Assembly (NCBI RefSeq): GCF_000166135.1
Contig: NC_014666.1
Span: 3,224,001 to 3,288,000 of the forward strand
Length of the DNA stretch: 64,000 nt
Origin: Pseudofrankia inefficax
Lineage (GTDB): Bacteria > Actinomycetota > Actinomycetes > Frankiales > Frankiaceae
Reading direction: 5' to 3'
Below the pieces are notes generated by a model. It ran no database searches. It had not been told where the DNA came from and saw only the letters and a program-made list of their open reading frames with translations. This document shows positions 1 to 7,715 of the stretch, piece by piece. The position numbers and the translations under genes are program-made. Position 1 is the first letter of the stretch. Each line of letters starts with the position of its first letter.

Positions 1-1002
1 TTACATGAAGCCGGCCACGCCCTCGCGGCACTGCTGGTCGGCTACCGGGTCCGTGGCTTCGTCCTCTTCGGGTCATCGGCGGAATTCGCCCGGCCCGGTC
101 GGTTCATCAGGTTCGGCCGGAGTTTCGGTCGGGCAGCCACTATGGTCACCCCGCGCCGCGGCCGGATCCGCGGCTGGCGGGGGATCGTCGTCTACAGCGG
201 CGGGGTGTTCGTGAACCTGGTGCTCGCGGTGCTCAGCGCGCCGCTGAGCGTAAGCGGGCTGCGGTGCATCTTTCGGTCTGGCTCCAGCAACGGTCCATGT
301 GTGGCAAGCAGCCCGATGCTTCCGTCTCATCTGGAAGAGATCCTGCCGTCGCACCCGGCGCTCTGGCTTGCCGTCCAGATCCTCTTCTTCGTCAATCTGG
401 TCGCGGTTTTCACGAATCTCGTGCCGCGGGTCATGCCCGGCAGCGTCTCCGACGGGAAGCACATCCTCGATCTGCTTCGCAACCCGTCCAACACCGAATG
501 GGTCGTGATGGCCAAGGGTTCTGTCGTCATCGACCGTCCGCGTTCGGAGGTGTGGGATTTCCTGTACGAGCCCAGCAACGTGACGCAGTACGACGACACC
601 ATCGTGACCGCCTACCGGAAGCCCGGCTCCCCGCTGGGTGTCGGTGAGATCCACGTCAACCACCGTCGACCCGTGCCGCCGGCGACGGAAGGCCGGGTCG
701 ACGAGACGGAGATCTACGAGTTCGATCCGCCCTCGCTTTTCGTCTTCGGAGCGGCCGGGACCGGGGTGATCAGGACCGAGTTGCGGCTGCACGCGGTCGA
801 ACCGGGTGTCACCCGGCTCAGCCAGGTTGCCTGGTTTGGCAAATATCCGGCCCAGTCACCCCGCTACGAGGCTCGGGTGCTCGCCGCCCTCGAGGCGAGG
901 CGGCCTCCGATCGCGGAGGAGCTGACCCGCAACCTCGAGGCAATCGGGCGCACGCTGACCACCGCTGGCTCCGGCCCCGAGGACGCCGTGATCGGGGCCT
1001 AG
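1..1002 (+). CDS. M50-type membrane metallopeptidase fused to SRPBCC domain (5' truncated by window edge)
   Basis: The frame is already open at the left edge, so the N-terminus is missing. The first visible codons read LHEAGHALAALLVGY, the zinc-binding HExxH helix of site-2-protease-like M50 peptidases. Hydrophobic segments follow at visible residues 64-85 and 120-141, and NLVPRVMPGSVSDGKHIL (from 139) resembles the NxxP...DG motif that gives the third zinc ligand. From about residue 168 the protein becomes soluble and SRPBCC/START-like (VVIDRPRSEVWDFLYEP), a fold that binds hydrophobic ligands. The in-frame ATG at 142 would delete HEAGH, so it is not taken as the start. Intramembrane proteolysis coupled to lipid binding is inference. 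The domain assignment is good, the substrate unknown. Confidence 0.72.
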   Translation, partial: LHEAGHALAALLVGYRVRGFVLFGSSAEFARPGRFIRFGRSFGRAATMVTPRRGRIRGWRGIVVYSGGVFVNLVLAVLSAPLSVSGLRCIFRSGSSNGPCVASSPMLPSHLEEILPSHPALWLAVQILFFVNLVAVFTNLVPRVMPGSVSDGKHILDLLRNPSNTEWVVMAKGSVVIDRPRSEVWDFLYEPSNVTQYDDTIVTAYRKPGSPLGVGEIHVNHRRPVPPATEGRVDETEIYEFDPPSLFVFGAAGTGVIRTELRLHAVEPGVTRLSQVAWFGKYPAQSPRYEARVLAALEARRPPIAEELTRNLEAIGRTLTTAGSGPEDAVIGA

Positions 1003-1397
1003 CCAGGCGGAGCCGTCCGGGCGGCCCGCTCCACGAGTGAGCTGGGCGGGGCCGGTCGGCGGGCGAGCCGGCCCGCGAGGAGTCTGGCGCCGACGGATGG
1101 GACGGCGGCCCCGACCGCGCCGACCAGGCCGAGCAGGGCGAAGGGCACGAGCCTCGACGCGAGCGACGCGTGGCCGTCGTAGCCGGCGATCATGAAGGTC
1201 ACCGCCAGGGCGAAGCCGAAGAGGCCACCGGTCACGGCGGCCGAACGCCGTCCGCGCGCTGCCAGGCCGAGGGCCGCGGCTAGGAGCCCCCACGGGATGA
1301 GGATCAGGCCGGAGCCGACGAGAACGAGGCGGGCGCCCGCGAAGCCGGCGGCGACGCCGAGCGGCACTGCTACCGGTGGAATCCACGATCTGCGCAT
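999..1397 (-). CDS. Small four-helix membrane protein of unknown function
   Basis: A 132-residue protein with four predicted hydrophobic helices (about residues 8-28, 32-50, 55-72 and 83-103) and a positively charged, proline-rich C-terminal tail. No catalytic motif is visible. Its 3' end overlaps the stop of the M50-SRPBCC gene by four bases in a convergent arrangement. Its start lies only 45 bp from the divergent PadR gene, with the PadR-side palindrome between them, so control by that PadR protein is plausible. PadR regulators often control adjacent membrane proteins, but that is family knowledge, not evidence here. Confidence 0.6.
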   Translation of the reverse strand: MRRSWIPPVAVPLGVAAGFAGARLVLVGSGLILIPWGLLAAALGLAARGRRSAAVTGGLFGFALAVTFMIAGYDGHASLASRLVPFALLGLVGAVGAAVPSVGARLLAGRLARRPAPPSSLVERAARTAPPG

Positions 1398-1425
1398 GTG
1401 TTCCCTTCCCCTGGGTCGCGACTAC

Positions 1426-1442
1426 ACCTAGACTATCTAGGT
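1426..1442. promoter_or_regulatory. 17-bp palindrome, putative PadR operator
   Basis: ACCTAGA-CTA-TCTAGGT is a perfect inverted repeat with 7-bp arms ending one base before the PadR ATG, in the 45-bp divergent spacer. Position and symmetry fit an autoregulatory operator for the PadR protein that follows. The PadR transcript must be nearly leaderless, or the operator overlaps its ribosome-binding region. That this site binds PadR is inference. Confidence 0.55.
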
Positions 1443-1766
1443 ATGGGAGTTGATCGCGCCAAGGGGCATCTCGACACCTTGATCCTTTCCGTGCTCAGCG
1501 CGGGACCGGGCCACGGGTACGAGGTGATCGCGCAGTTGCGCAGGCGCAGCGACGGAGCGTTCGACATGCCGGAGGGCACGGTCTACCCGTCGCTGCACCG
1601 GCTGGAGAAGCAGGGCCTGCTGGAGAGCGACTGGGACACGCATGACGGCCGCCGCCGCCGGATCTACCGGCTGACGGCCCAGGGCGCGGCCGCGCTCGCC
1701 GCCGCCACCACCGAATGGCGGCGGTTCTCCGCCAGCGTCAACGCCGTACTGGGAGTCGCCGGATGA
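1443..1766 (+). CDS. PadR-family transcriptional regulator
   Basis: A 107-residue winged-helix protein. The stretch LDTLILSVLSAGPGHGYEV followed by MPEGTVYPSLHRLEKQGLL is diagnostic of the PadR N-terminal domain (helix-turn-helix and recognition helix). The ATG at 1443 is preferred over the upstream start at 1398, because it begins exactly where family homology begins and directly after the palindrome. Its stop overlaps the next ATG (ATGA), so it is translationally coupled to the HAAS-type membrane protein, the usual PadR partner. PadR proteins are ligand-responsive repressors; the ligand here is unknown. Confidence 0.9.
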   Translation: MGVDRAKGHLDTLILSVLSAGPGHGYEVIAQLRRRSDGAFDMPEGTVYPSLHRLEKQGLLESDWDTHDGRRRRIYRLTAQGAAALAAATTEWRRFSASVNAVLGVAG

Positions 1767-2500
1767 CGATCGAGGAGTACCTGGACGAGCTGCTGGCCCG
1801 GTCGACCGGCCCCGCGGGCGAGGTCCGGCGCCTGCTGGTCGAGACCGAGGCGCACCTGCGCGACGCGGCCGACGCGGAGGTCGCGGCGGGACTCGACCCC
1901 GCCGCGGCACAGCAGCGGGCCATCGAGCGGTTCGGCAGCCCGCGCGCGGTGGCCAGGGCGGCACACCGCGCCCGCCGGCCCTTCGTGGTCGTGGCGCTGG
2001 CGGTCGCCGGCGTCCGGATGGCGGCGGTCGGCCTGGTCGCGGTCGGCCTGTCGGCCCTGCTGGCCCGGCTGCTCGCCGTGTTCGCCGGCACGGCGTTCGT
2101 CTACGGGCTGCCGGCCGGGGCGGCCGTGCCGGCGGGGAGCTGCGCGCACTGGCTGGTCGCGCAGCCCGCGGCCACGAGCTGCGCGCGGGCCGCGAGCCTC
2201 GAGAACGCCGACGACACGCTGCTGTTCCGCGTCGGCGGCGCGGTCCTCGGCCTGCTGGTGCTCGCCGTCGCGTGGGCGCTGCTGCGCCGCCGGCCGCGGG
2301 CGGCGACGCCGGACTACGTCCCCGCGATGGGCCTGACCCTCTTCGGCGTCGCCGGAGTGGTACTTCTGCTGGGGGCCTACTGGAACTTCTACGTCCCCGG
2401 CCTGTGGGGACGGGGCCTGTGGCTCGTCGCGGGCGCGGCCGCTCTCGCCGTGGCCGCCGGCTACGGCACGGCCCTCGCCCACCGGCTGCGCCCGGTCTGA
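1763..2500 (+). CDS. HAAS/permease-prefix-domain membrane protein, PadR partner
   Basis: A 245-residue protein starting at the ATG that overlaps the PadR stop. Residues 1-70 form a helical cytoplasmic domain (MTIEEYLDELLARS..., then RAIERFGSPRAVARA), typical of the HAAS/DUF1700 signalling domain found beside PadR genes. Several membrane helices follow (about 73-108, 160-177, 190-210 and 215-235). PadR-HAAS pairs are usually sensory or membrane-stress modules; the exact role here is unknown. The stop codon lies inside the first unit of a 15-bp tandem repeat. Confidence 0.78.
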   Translation: MTIEEYLDELLARSTGPAGEVRRLLVETEAHLRDAADAEVAAGLDPAAAQQRAIERFGSPRAVARAAHRARRPFVVVALAVAGVRMAAVGLVAVGLSALLARLLAVFAGTAFVYGLPAGAAVPAGSCAHWLVAQPAATSCARAASLENADDTLLFRVGGAVLGLLVLAVAWALLRRRPRAATPDYVPAMGLTLFGVAGVVLLLGAYWNFYVPGLWGRGLWLVAGAAALAVAAGYGTALAHRLRPV

Positions 2501-2580
2501 GGCGCCCGGGTCCGAGGCGCCTGGATCTGAGGCGCCTGGATCTGAGGCGCCCGGGTCTGAGGCGCCCGGCCTGAGGTGCC
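2496..2580 (+). repeat. 15-bp tandem repeat spanning a stop codon
   Basis: About 5.7 copies of a 15-bp unit (TCTGAGGCGCCCGGG with C/T and G/A/C variants) run head to tail. The first unit contains the TGA stop of the HAAS-type gene. Because the period is a multiple of three, read-through would keep one reading frame. Confidence 0.9.
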
Positions 2581-2586
2581 GGCCCG

Positions 2587-2608
2587 CGTGTAACCACGGC
2601 CCCTATCT
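2587..2608 (+). promoter_or_regulatory. 22-bp motif, copy 1 (putative ECF sigma promoter element)
   Basis: CGTGTAACC-A-CGGCC-C-CTATCT lies 47 bp upstream of the ECF sigma start. The same sequence with two changes recurs at 4237-4258 before the cupredoxin operon. GTAAC-type -35 elements are known for several actinobacterial ECF sigma factors, but CTATCT is only 8 bp downstream, closer than a normal -10. It may therefore be part of a wider element or a repressor site. Confidence 0.6.
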
Positions 2609-2655
2609 GAGGGGTGGCGGCGTCAGCGGGGACGATCGGTTTCGGACGGTGGTAG

Positions 2656-3360
2656 GTGGCAGCGGGTGGATGGGGTGCGCGGCGACGATCTCCGGACTCG
2701 GCGCGGCCGGCCGGGAACGGGCCGGCCGCGCCGGAGCCGGCCGCGGGCGTGTCGGACGACCGCGGGCCGGGTGGCGGTGACCGGTCGGGCGGGCGCGGGC
2801 CGGACGGCGGCCAGCCGCCCGACCGTCGTGGGGCCGGGACCGGGCCACACCTGCGGGTCGTGCCCGACGCCGGGTACGCGGGCTGGGACGAGATCTACCG
2901 CGACAACGTCGAACGGGTGTACCGGATCATGTTCGCGAAGGTCGGCAACCGCGCGGACGCCGAGGACCTCACGGCCGAGGTGTTCATGACGGCGCTGCGC
3001 CCGCTGCGGGTGTCGGCGAGCGTCGGCGAGGTCCGGGCGTACCTGCTCGCCACCGCGCGCACCGTGCTGGCCGGCTACTGGCGTCGCACCCTCGGGCTGC
3101 CGGTCACGACGCTGGACGAGGAACGGGTCGAGACGGCGTTCGCCGACCGGGACGACGACGCGGAGGCGATCGCCCGGGCGGAGGCGATCCTGCGCGCGTT
3201 GCCGCCGCGCCACGAGCGCATCCTGCGGCTGCGGTTCCTGCAGGCGTGCTCGGTACGGGACGCCGCCACCGAGCTCGGCGTCACGGTGTCGAACGCGAAG
3301 GTCCTGCAGCACCGGGCGTTGCGCCAGGCGGCCGAGGTGGCCAGGAGGATGGCGCTGTGA
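2656..3360 (+). CDS. ECF-type RNA polymerase sigma factor
   Basis: A 234-residue protein from GTG 2656. The first 70 residues are Gly/Pro/Arg-rich and disordered, so the true start may be internal. Region 2 is seen at about 74-140 (WDEIYRDNVERVYRIMFAKV, then NRADAEDLTAEVFMTAL). Region 4 is at about 172-230 (ILRALPPRHERILRLRFLQ with a helix-turn-helix ending in SNAKVLQHRALRQ). There is no SnoaL or other C-terminal extension. Its TGA overlaps the GTG of the Rieske protein, so the two are translationally coupled, the position an anti-sigma factor normally takes. A duplicated promoter-like motif lies upstream of it and of the cupredoxin operon, suggesting autoregulation. Confidence 0.88.
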   Translation: MAAGGWGARRRSPDSARPAGNGPAAPEPAAGVSDDRGPGGGDRSGGRGPDGGQPPDRRGAGTGPHLRVVPDAGYAGWDEIYRDNVERVYRIMFAKVGNRADAEDLTAEVFMTALRPLRVSASVGEVRAYLLATARTVLAGYWRRTLGLPVTTLDEERVETAFADRDDDAEAIARAEAILRALPPRHERILRLRFLQACSVRDAATELGVTVSNAKVLQHRALRQAAEVARRMAL

Positions 3361-4187
3361 GGGGGCCGCGAGGCCGGGGCGGCCCGTGGCGCTTCGTCGA
3401 CGATCTGATCCACCAGCGGCGGCCGAGGCCGTTCCGGGCCCGGCCGGGGGACGAAGAGCAGGTCCGGATGGGCATCCTGCTGGGGTCGGCCCGGCCCGGC
3501 GCCGGCGCCGTGCGGCCCGAGTTCGTCGAGCAGCTGCACCGACGGCTCGCGGCCGCCGGACTGGAGACGGGAGCCGCGACGGCCGGCCCCGGCGCCGAGG
3601 CCCAGGGCACGGCCGAGGCCCAGAGCACCGCCGAGGCCGCGGCCGGAGCGCGGGCTGGCGGGTCCGGCGGTCCCTTCCGGCCCGAGGGCCCTGCGCGGTC
3701 GACCCGCCGCAGGGTCGTCCAGGTCACCTCGCTCGCGGCCGGCTCCGCCGCGGTGGGTGCCGGCCTGGACCGGGTGCTGGCCGGCCGGCCAGGCGGGCCG
3801 GCGGCCACGGCGGATGAGGCGCCGCCGGTCGACCAGACGGCGGTGCTGACGCCGAACAGCGGGGTCTGGCGGACCGTCGCGACCAGCCGGGACCTGCCGG
3901 TGGGCGGGGTCCACCCGTTCGACGCCGGCACGGTCAGCGGCTTCGTGGAGCGCGGCGCCGACGGGCGGGTCCGCGGCGTCACCGGCACCTGTACCCATCA
4001 GGGCTGCCGGCTCGTGCTGGACCCGGCGGTCGCGCGGCTGAACTGCCCGTGCCACCGGACCGTCTTCGCGGTGACGGGTGAGGTGGTGCGCTCCCAGCTG
4101 CGGCCACAGCCCCGGCGCCTGCCGGAGCTGCGGGTCCGCGAGATCGACGGGCTCGTGCAGGTCTTCGTCCCGCCGAACTCGGTCTGA
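3357..4187 (+). CDS. Membrane-tethered Rieske [2Fe-2S] protein, candidate redox-sensing anti-sigma factor
   Basis: A 276-residue protein whose GTG overlaps the sigma-factor stop. Residues 1-115 are a charged cytoplasmic-type region (FVDDLIHQRRPRPFRARPGD and a later EFVEQLHRRLAA) ending in an Ala/Gly-rich linker. TRRRVVQ (116-122) and a hydrophobic stretch to about 142 look like a signal anchor or Tat-like segment. The outer domain (150-276) carries CTHQGC and CPCH: cluster ligands C212, H214, C230, H233, plus C217 and C232 for the disulfide of high-potential Rieske proteins. It is not accompanied by cytochrome b or c1 genes, so it is probably not a bc1 subunit. Coupling to an ECF sigma gene suggests signalling by redox state; that role is inference. 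Confidence 0.85.
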   Translation: MRGPRGRGGPWRFVDDLIHQRRPRPFRARPGDEEQVRMGILLGSARPGAGAVRPEFVEQLHRRLAAAGLETGAATAGPGAEAQGTAEAQSTAEAAAGARAGGSGGPFRPEGPARSTRRRVVQVTSLAAGSAAVGAGLDRVLAGRPGGPAATADEAPPVDQTAVLTPNSGVWRTVATSRDLPVGGVHPFDAGTVSGFVERGADGRVRGVTGTCTHQGCRLVLDPAVARLNCPCHRTVFAVTGEVVRSQLRPQPRRLPELRVREIDGLVQVFVPPNSV

Positions 4188-4236
4188 GCCGCCCGCTTTC
4201 CCGGAATACGCCAGGACATTCTTCGCCGCCGCCCGC

Positions 4237-4258
4237 CGTGTAACCCCGGCCGCTATCT
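4237..4258 (+). promoter_or_regulatory. 22-bp motif, copy 2, upstream of cupredoxin operon
   Basis: CGTGTAACC-C-CGGCC-G-CTATCT matches the element before the sigma gene at 20 of 22 positions and lies 83 bp upstream of the cupredoxin start. The surrounding bases differ, so this is not a large duplication. The two sites probably share one regulator, most simply the ECF sigma factor encoded between them. Confidence 0.6.
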
Positions 4259-4341
4259 AGAAGCGGACGCAAATGTGCGGGCCCGGCGTCTACGGGCCCC
4301 CGACACAAGGCCCCTGACAATGGGCCGGACGGGTCACGGCA

Positions 4342-4857
4342 ATGCGAATTCCTATCGGGCGGGGACGGGCCGGACGGCTCGTCGCGGTGGTGGCGTTGGC
4401 GGCTGGGCTGCCGATGCTGGCCGCGTGCGGCGGCTCCTCGGGACCCGCGGCGCAGGCCGGTGCCAGCGTGTCCGCTCCGCCGGCGGCGACCAGCGCCGCA
4501 GGTGGGGGCGGTGACACGCCCAGCGCGACGATGCCGGGCATGACGATGCCGGGTATGACGATGCCGGCCGGAGCCGCCGGCAGCTCGGCGGCCGGCCCGG
4601 CGACGGCGACCAGCAAGGTCACCATCCAGAACTTCGCCTTCTCGCCGGAGGCGGTGACGGTAAAGGTCGGCACGACCGTGACCTGGACGAACACCGATTC
4701 CGACGCGCACACGGTCACAGCCAAGGACGGCAGCTTCCATTCACCGACCATGGACACCGGAGCGACCTACCAGTACACCTTCACTAAGCCGGGAACCTAC
4801 CCGTACCTGTGTTCCATCCACCCGTTCATGCTCGCCACGGTGGTGGTGACGCCATGA
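4342..4857 (+). CDS. Cupredoxin-domain lipoprotein (plastocyanin/azurin-like)
   Basis: A 171-residue exported blue-copper-type protein. The signal peptide ends in a lipobox, MLAAC29, so it is probably lipid-anchored outside. A low-complexity Ala/Ser/Gly linker contains a methionine-rich stretch (MPGMTMPGMTMP, about 64-75) of the type that binds copper in periplasmic chaperones. The cupredoxin domain (92-171) shows the type-1 copper ligands H123, C157, H160 and M163 (TWTNTDSDAHTV, YLCSIHPFM). The stop overlaps the ATG of the metallophosphoesterase. Electron transfer or copper handling is likely, and the link to the Rieske protein is contextual. ATG 4342 places the signal peptide correctly. Confidence 0.9.
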   Translation: MRIPIGRGRAGRLVAVVALAAGLPMLAACGGSSGPAAQAGASVSAPPAATSAAGGGGDTPSATMPGMTMPGMTMPAGAAGSSAAGPATATSKVTIQNFAFSPEAVTVKVGTTVTWTNTDSDAHTVTAKDGSFHSPTMDTGATYQYTFTKPGTYPYLCSIHPFMLATVVVTP

Positions 4858-5831
4858 GGCGCGAACGCACCGGCGGGACGCACGACGAGCCGGGGGTGCC
4901 CGGCGCCGGGGCGGGCATGACCCGCCGGCAGCTGGCCCGCCACGGCGCCTGGTTCGGGGCCGCGGTGGCCCTGACCGTCGCCGGCGGTGAGGTGATCAGC
5001 CAGGTCTCGGACGGCCGCGCCACCGGCCAGGCGGCCGCGGCCGACCAGGCGACGCTGCGCTTCGTCCAGGTCAGCGACAGCCACATCGGCTTCCACGGGA
5101 CCGCCAACCCCGACGTCACCGGCTCGTTCGCCCGGGCCATCGCCCAGGTCAACGCGCTGCCCGACCGGCCGGACTTCGTCATGCACACCGGCGACCTCAC
5201 CCACCTGTCCACGCCGGCCCAGTTCGACCAGGTCAGCCAGATGATGCGGGGCCTGCGGGCCGGCGCAGTGCACACCGTGCCGGGTGAGCACGACTCCGTC
5301 GACGACGGCGGGCGGGCCTACCGGGCGGCCTTCGGCGCCGGCTCCCGCGGCGACGGCTGGTACAGCTTCGACGTCAAGGGCGTCCATGTCCTCGCCCTGG
5401 TGAACACCCTGAGCCTGGAGAAGCTCGGCCACCTGGGCGCCGACCAGCTCGCCTTCATCCGCCAGGACGTGGCCGGCCTGTCCAGTGACACCCCGATCCT
5501 GGTCTTCAGCCACATCCCGCTGTTCGCGATGTACCCGACCTGGGGCTGGGGCACCGACGACGCCGTGCAGGCCCTGAGCTACCTGCGCCGGTTCTCCTCG
5601 GTGACCTGCCTCAACGGCCACGTCCACCAGCTGTTCAGCCGGACGGAGGGCAACGTGGTCTTCCGCAGCGCGACGACCACCGCCTACCCGCTGCCCAAGC
5701 CCGGCGACGGCCCGGCACCGACGCCCCAGACGCTGCCGGCCGGCCAGCTGGGGGCGGCCCTGGGGATCCGCGAGGTCAGCTACCTGCCCCGGGACCCGCG
5801 GCCGGCGATCACCGATCTGGAGCTGGCGTGA
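4854..5831 (+). CDS. Tat-exported calcineurin-like metallophosphoesterase
   Basis: A 325-residue protein whose ATG overlaps the cupredoxin stop. The N-terminus contains MTRRQLARHGAWFG followed by a hydrophobic stretch, a twin-arginine signal. The metallophosphoesterase motifs appear in order: SDSH, HTGDLTH, PGEHD (family consensus GNHD/E, so the Asn is replaced by Glu), FSHIP and NGHVH. These bind a dinuclear metal centre that cleaves phosphoesters. Export with a folded metal site agrees with Tat transport. It is the second gene of a three-gene coupled operon (cupredoxin, phosphoesterase, membrane protein). The substrate cannot be read from sequence. Confidence 0.87.
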   Translation: MRRERTGGTHDEPGVPGAGAGMTRRQLARHGAWFGAAVALTVAGGEVISQVSDGRATGQAAAADQATLRFVQVSDSHIGFHGTANPDVTGSFARAIAQVNALPDRPDFVMHTGDLTHLSTPAQFDQVSQMMRGLRAGAVHTVPGEHDSVDDGGRAYRAAFGAGSRGDGWYSFDVKGVHVLALVNTLSLEKLGHLGADQLAFIRQDVAGLSSDTPILVFSHIPLFAMYPTWGWGTDDAVQALSYLRRFSSVTCLNGHVHQLFSRTEGNVVFRSATTTAYPLPKPGDGPAPTPQTLPAGQLGAALGIREVSYLPRDPRPAITDLELA

Positions 5832-6253
5832 CGCCCGGGGCCGCCCGCGGCTGGGCCGTTCGCGCCGTCGACGTGGCGGCGGCGGGGCTGCTGGTGGTCA
5901 GCGGCTACGTCCACCTCGACCTCTACCGGCACGGCTACCGGTCGATCCACGATGTCGGCGTCGCGTTCGCGGTGCAGGCGGCGGGCTCGTTCGCGGTCGC
6001 CGCGCTCCTGCTGGTCAGCCTTGCCGTGGCGGGGTCGCCCGTGTTGCGGCTCGGCGCCGCCGCGCTGGCGGCCGGCGCGCTGGTCGGGTTCGTGCTGTCC
6101 CGCACGGTCGGGGTGTTCGGGTTCGAGGAGCGCGGGCTGCAACCGTCCCCGCAGGCGCTGGTCAGCGTGCTCGCCGAGGGCGCGCTCCTGGTCCTGCTGG
6201 CCGGCCTGGCGTTGGCCTGGGTCAGACAGTCGGGTGGTCGCCGGTCTCGCTGA
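5828..6253 (+). CDS. Four-helix membrane protein, third gene of the cupredoxin operon
   Basis: A 141-residue integral membrane protein starting at GTG 5828, which overlaps the phosphoesterase stop (GTGA). Four hydrophobic helices are visible (about 12-30, 43-65, 68-88 and 108-130). SGYVHLDLYRHGYRSI after the first helix has histidines that could bind heme or metal, as in small DoxX-like or b-type membrane proteins, but no family is recognised with confidence. Its 3' end overlaps the convergent MscS gene by 32 bp. Operon membership suggests a membrane partner for the exported copper protein. Confidence 0.7.
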   Translation: MTPGAARGWAVRAVDVAAAGLLVVSGYVHLDLYRHGYRSIHDVGVAFAVQAAGSFAVAALLLVSLAVAGSPVLRLGAAALAAGALVGFVLSRTVGVFGFEERGLQPSPQALVSVLAEGALLVLLAGLALAWVRQSGGRRSR

Positions 6254-7562
6254 ACTCGCGGGAGCGGCGTTCGGACTCGGCGTCGCCGCCGAACAGCCGG
6301 GCGTCGTCGCCGTCGCGCTGGCTCGCGGGACGACGGCCGGCGCCGGCCTGGCCGGGGACATGGCCGGCGCCGGCGGCCGGCCGGTCGCCGTTGGCGGGGC
6401 GGCTCGGGTCGTCGCCCATGGGCCAGGGGCCGGACCGGGCCGGCTTGGTGAGCAGGTCCGGGTAGGGCGCCTCGATCCGGGTCCGCGGCAGGGCCGTCGG
6501 ACTGTGCTCCCGCAGCCAGCGCACCAGCGCCTCGCGGACCAGGCAGCGCAGGTCGAACACCGTCGGTCCGTCCTTCCCGCTGACCAGGACGCGGACCCGC
6601 ACGTAGCCGGCGACCGCGTCGGTCACCTGCAGGACCGCGACCCGCCCGTCCCACAGGTCGGTGTCGGCCAGGATCGCGTGCAGTTCGGTGCGCAGGTCCT
6701 CGGTCGGCACCGACCAGTCGAGGTCGAGCTCGACGGCGCCGAGGACGGCGGACTCCTTGCGGGTCCAGTTCTGGAACGGGGTCGTCGTGAAGTACGTCGA
6801 GGGCAGGATCATCCGGCGGTCGTCCCAGATGTGGACGACGACGTAGGTGAGGGTGATCTCCTCGATGCGGCCCCACTCCTCCTCGACGACCACGACGTCG
6901 TCGACCCGGATCGCGTCGGTGAACGCGAGCTGCAGGCCGGCGAAGACGTTCGCCAGCGAGGTCTGCGCGGCGAGACCGGCGACGATGCCCACCACGCCGG
7001 CCGAGGCGAAGATGCTCGCCCCGGCGACGCGCACGCTCGGGAACGTCATCAGCATCGCCGCGACCGCGATGAGCGTGACGACCGCGGTGGTGATCCGGCG
7101 CAGCAGGGTGATCTGGGTGCGGACCCGGCGGGCGTGCCGGTTGTCGGCGATGTCGGTCCGGTAGCGGGCGAGCGCGAGGTCCTCCAGCACGAACGCGGCG
7201 ACGGTCGCGAGCCAGGCGAAGCCCGCGATCAGCGCGAGCCCCAGGACGCGGATGAGCGCCGGGGTCCACTCCTGGCTCGGCGCCGCGTTCGCCGCGACGA
7301 GCAGGCCGAGCAGCACGGCGGTGATCCGCAGCGGCCGCCGGCCGCGCCGGGACACGTCCGCGGCGATCTGGGAGCGGTGCTCGGCCCGCCGCACGAGCCG
7401 GTCGGTCACAGAGGCCAGCAGGAAGCCGGCGGCCCCGGCCGTGGCGAGGACGACGAGCACCACCGGCGTCGAGTCGGCCGCGGGCAGGGACATGGCGGAA
7501 GAGCTGGGCACGAGTAGGGCTCCAGGGGTCGGGTGGCGGCCAGCATGGCGAGATCTACCCAC
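6222..7562 (-). CDS. MscS-family mechanosensitive ion channel
   Basis: A protein of up to 446 residues. Four to five membrane helices occupy residues about 30-195, with a glycine/alanine-rich pore helix (ASAGVVGIVAGLAAQTSL) and LANVFAGLQLAFTDAIRVDD, the MscS beta-domain entry. A soluble C-terminal domain and a disordered charged tail (about 375-446) follow. MscS channels release solutes on osmotic downshock. The GTG at 7562 is the longest start; an ATG at 7493, just before the first helix, would give 423 residues and is equally plausible. It overlaps the convergent cupredoxin-operon gene and is divergent from the GlsB-type stress protein. Confidence 0.9.
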   Translation of the reverse strand: MGRSRHAGRHPTPGALLVPSSSAMSLPAADSTPVVLVVLATAGAAGFLLASVTDRLVRRAEHRSQIAADVSRRGRRPLRITAVLLGLLVAANAAPSQEWTPALIRVLGLALIAGFAWLATVAAFVLEDLALARYRTDIADNRHARRVRTQITLLRRITTAVVTLIAVAAMLMTFPSVRVAGASIFASAGVVGIVAGLAAQTSLANVFAGLQLAFTDAIRVDDVVVVEEEWGRIEEITLTYVVVHIWDDRRMILPSTYFTTTPFQNWTRKESAVLGAVELDLDWSVPTEDLRTELHAILADTDLWDGRVAVLQVTDAVAGYVRVRVLVSGKDGPTVFDLRCLVREALVRWLREHSPTALPRTRIEAPYPDLLTKPARSGPWPMGDDPSRPANGDRPAAGAGHVPGQAGAGRRPASQRDGDDARLFGGDAESERRSREFSETGDHPTV

Positions 7563-7715
7563 GTGGGGGACCCCTCACCACTGCCCCCTTTGCTCCAGGT
7601 CAACAGGTGACGGCCTTCACAGGGAGCTGGCCCGGGTTCGGCCGGCCCGCGCAACCACTTCTGGTAGTCGACCAATCTCTTTCTGTATCGAATGATGGGC
7701 GCCACACACTCGTTT

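Noticed and set aside
2591-2608. A complete ECF promoter with TAACC as -35 and CTATCT as -10.
   Set aside because: The 8-bp spacing is too short for a normal -35/-10 pair, so only a conserved regulatory motif is claimed.
3357-4187. A subunit of the cytochrome bc1/bcc complex.
   Set aside because: There is one short anchor instead of three helices, no cytochrome genes, and it is coupled to a sigma factor.
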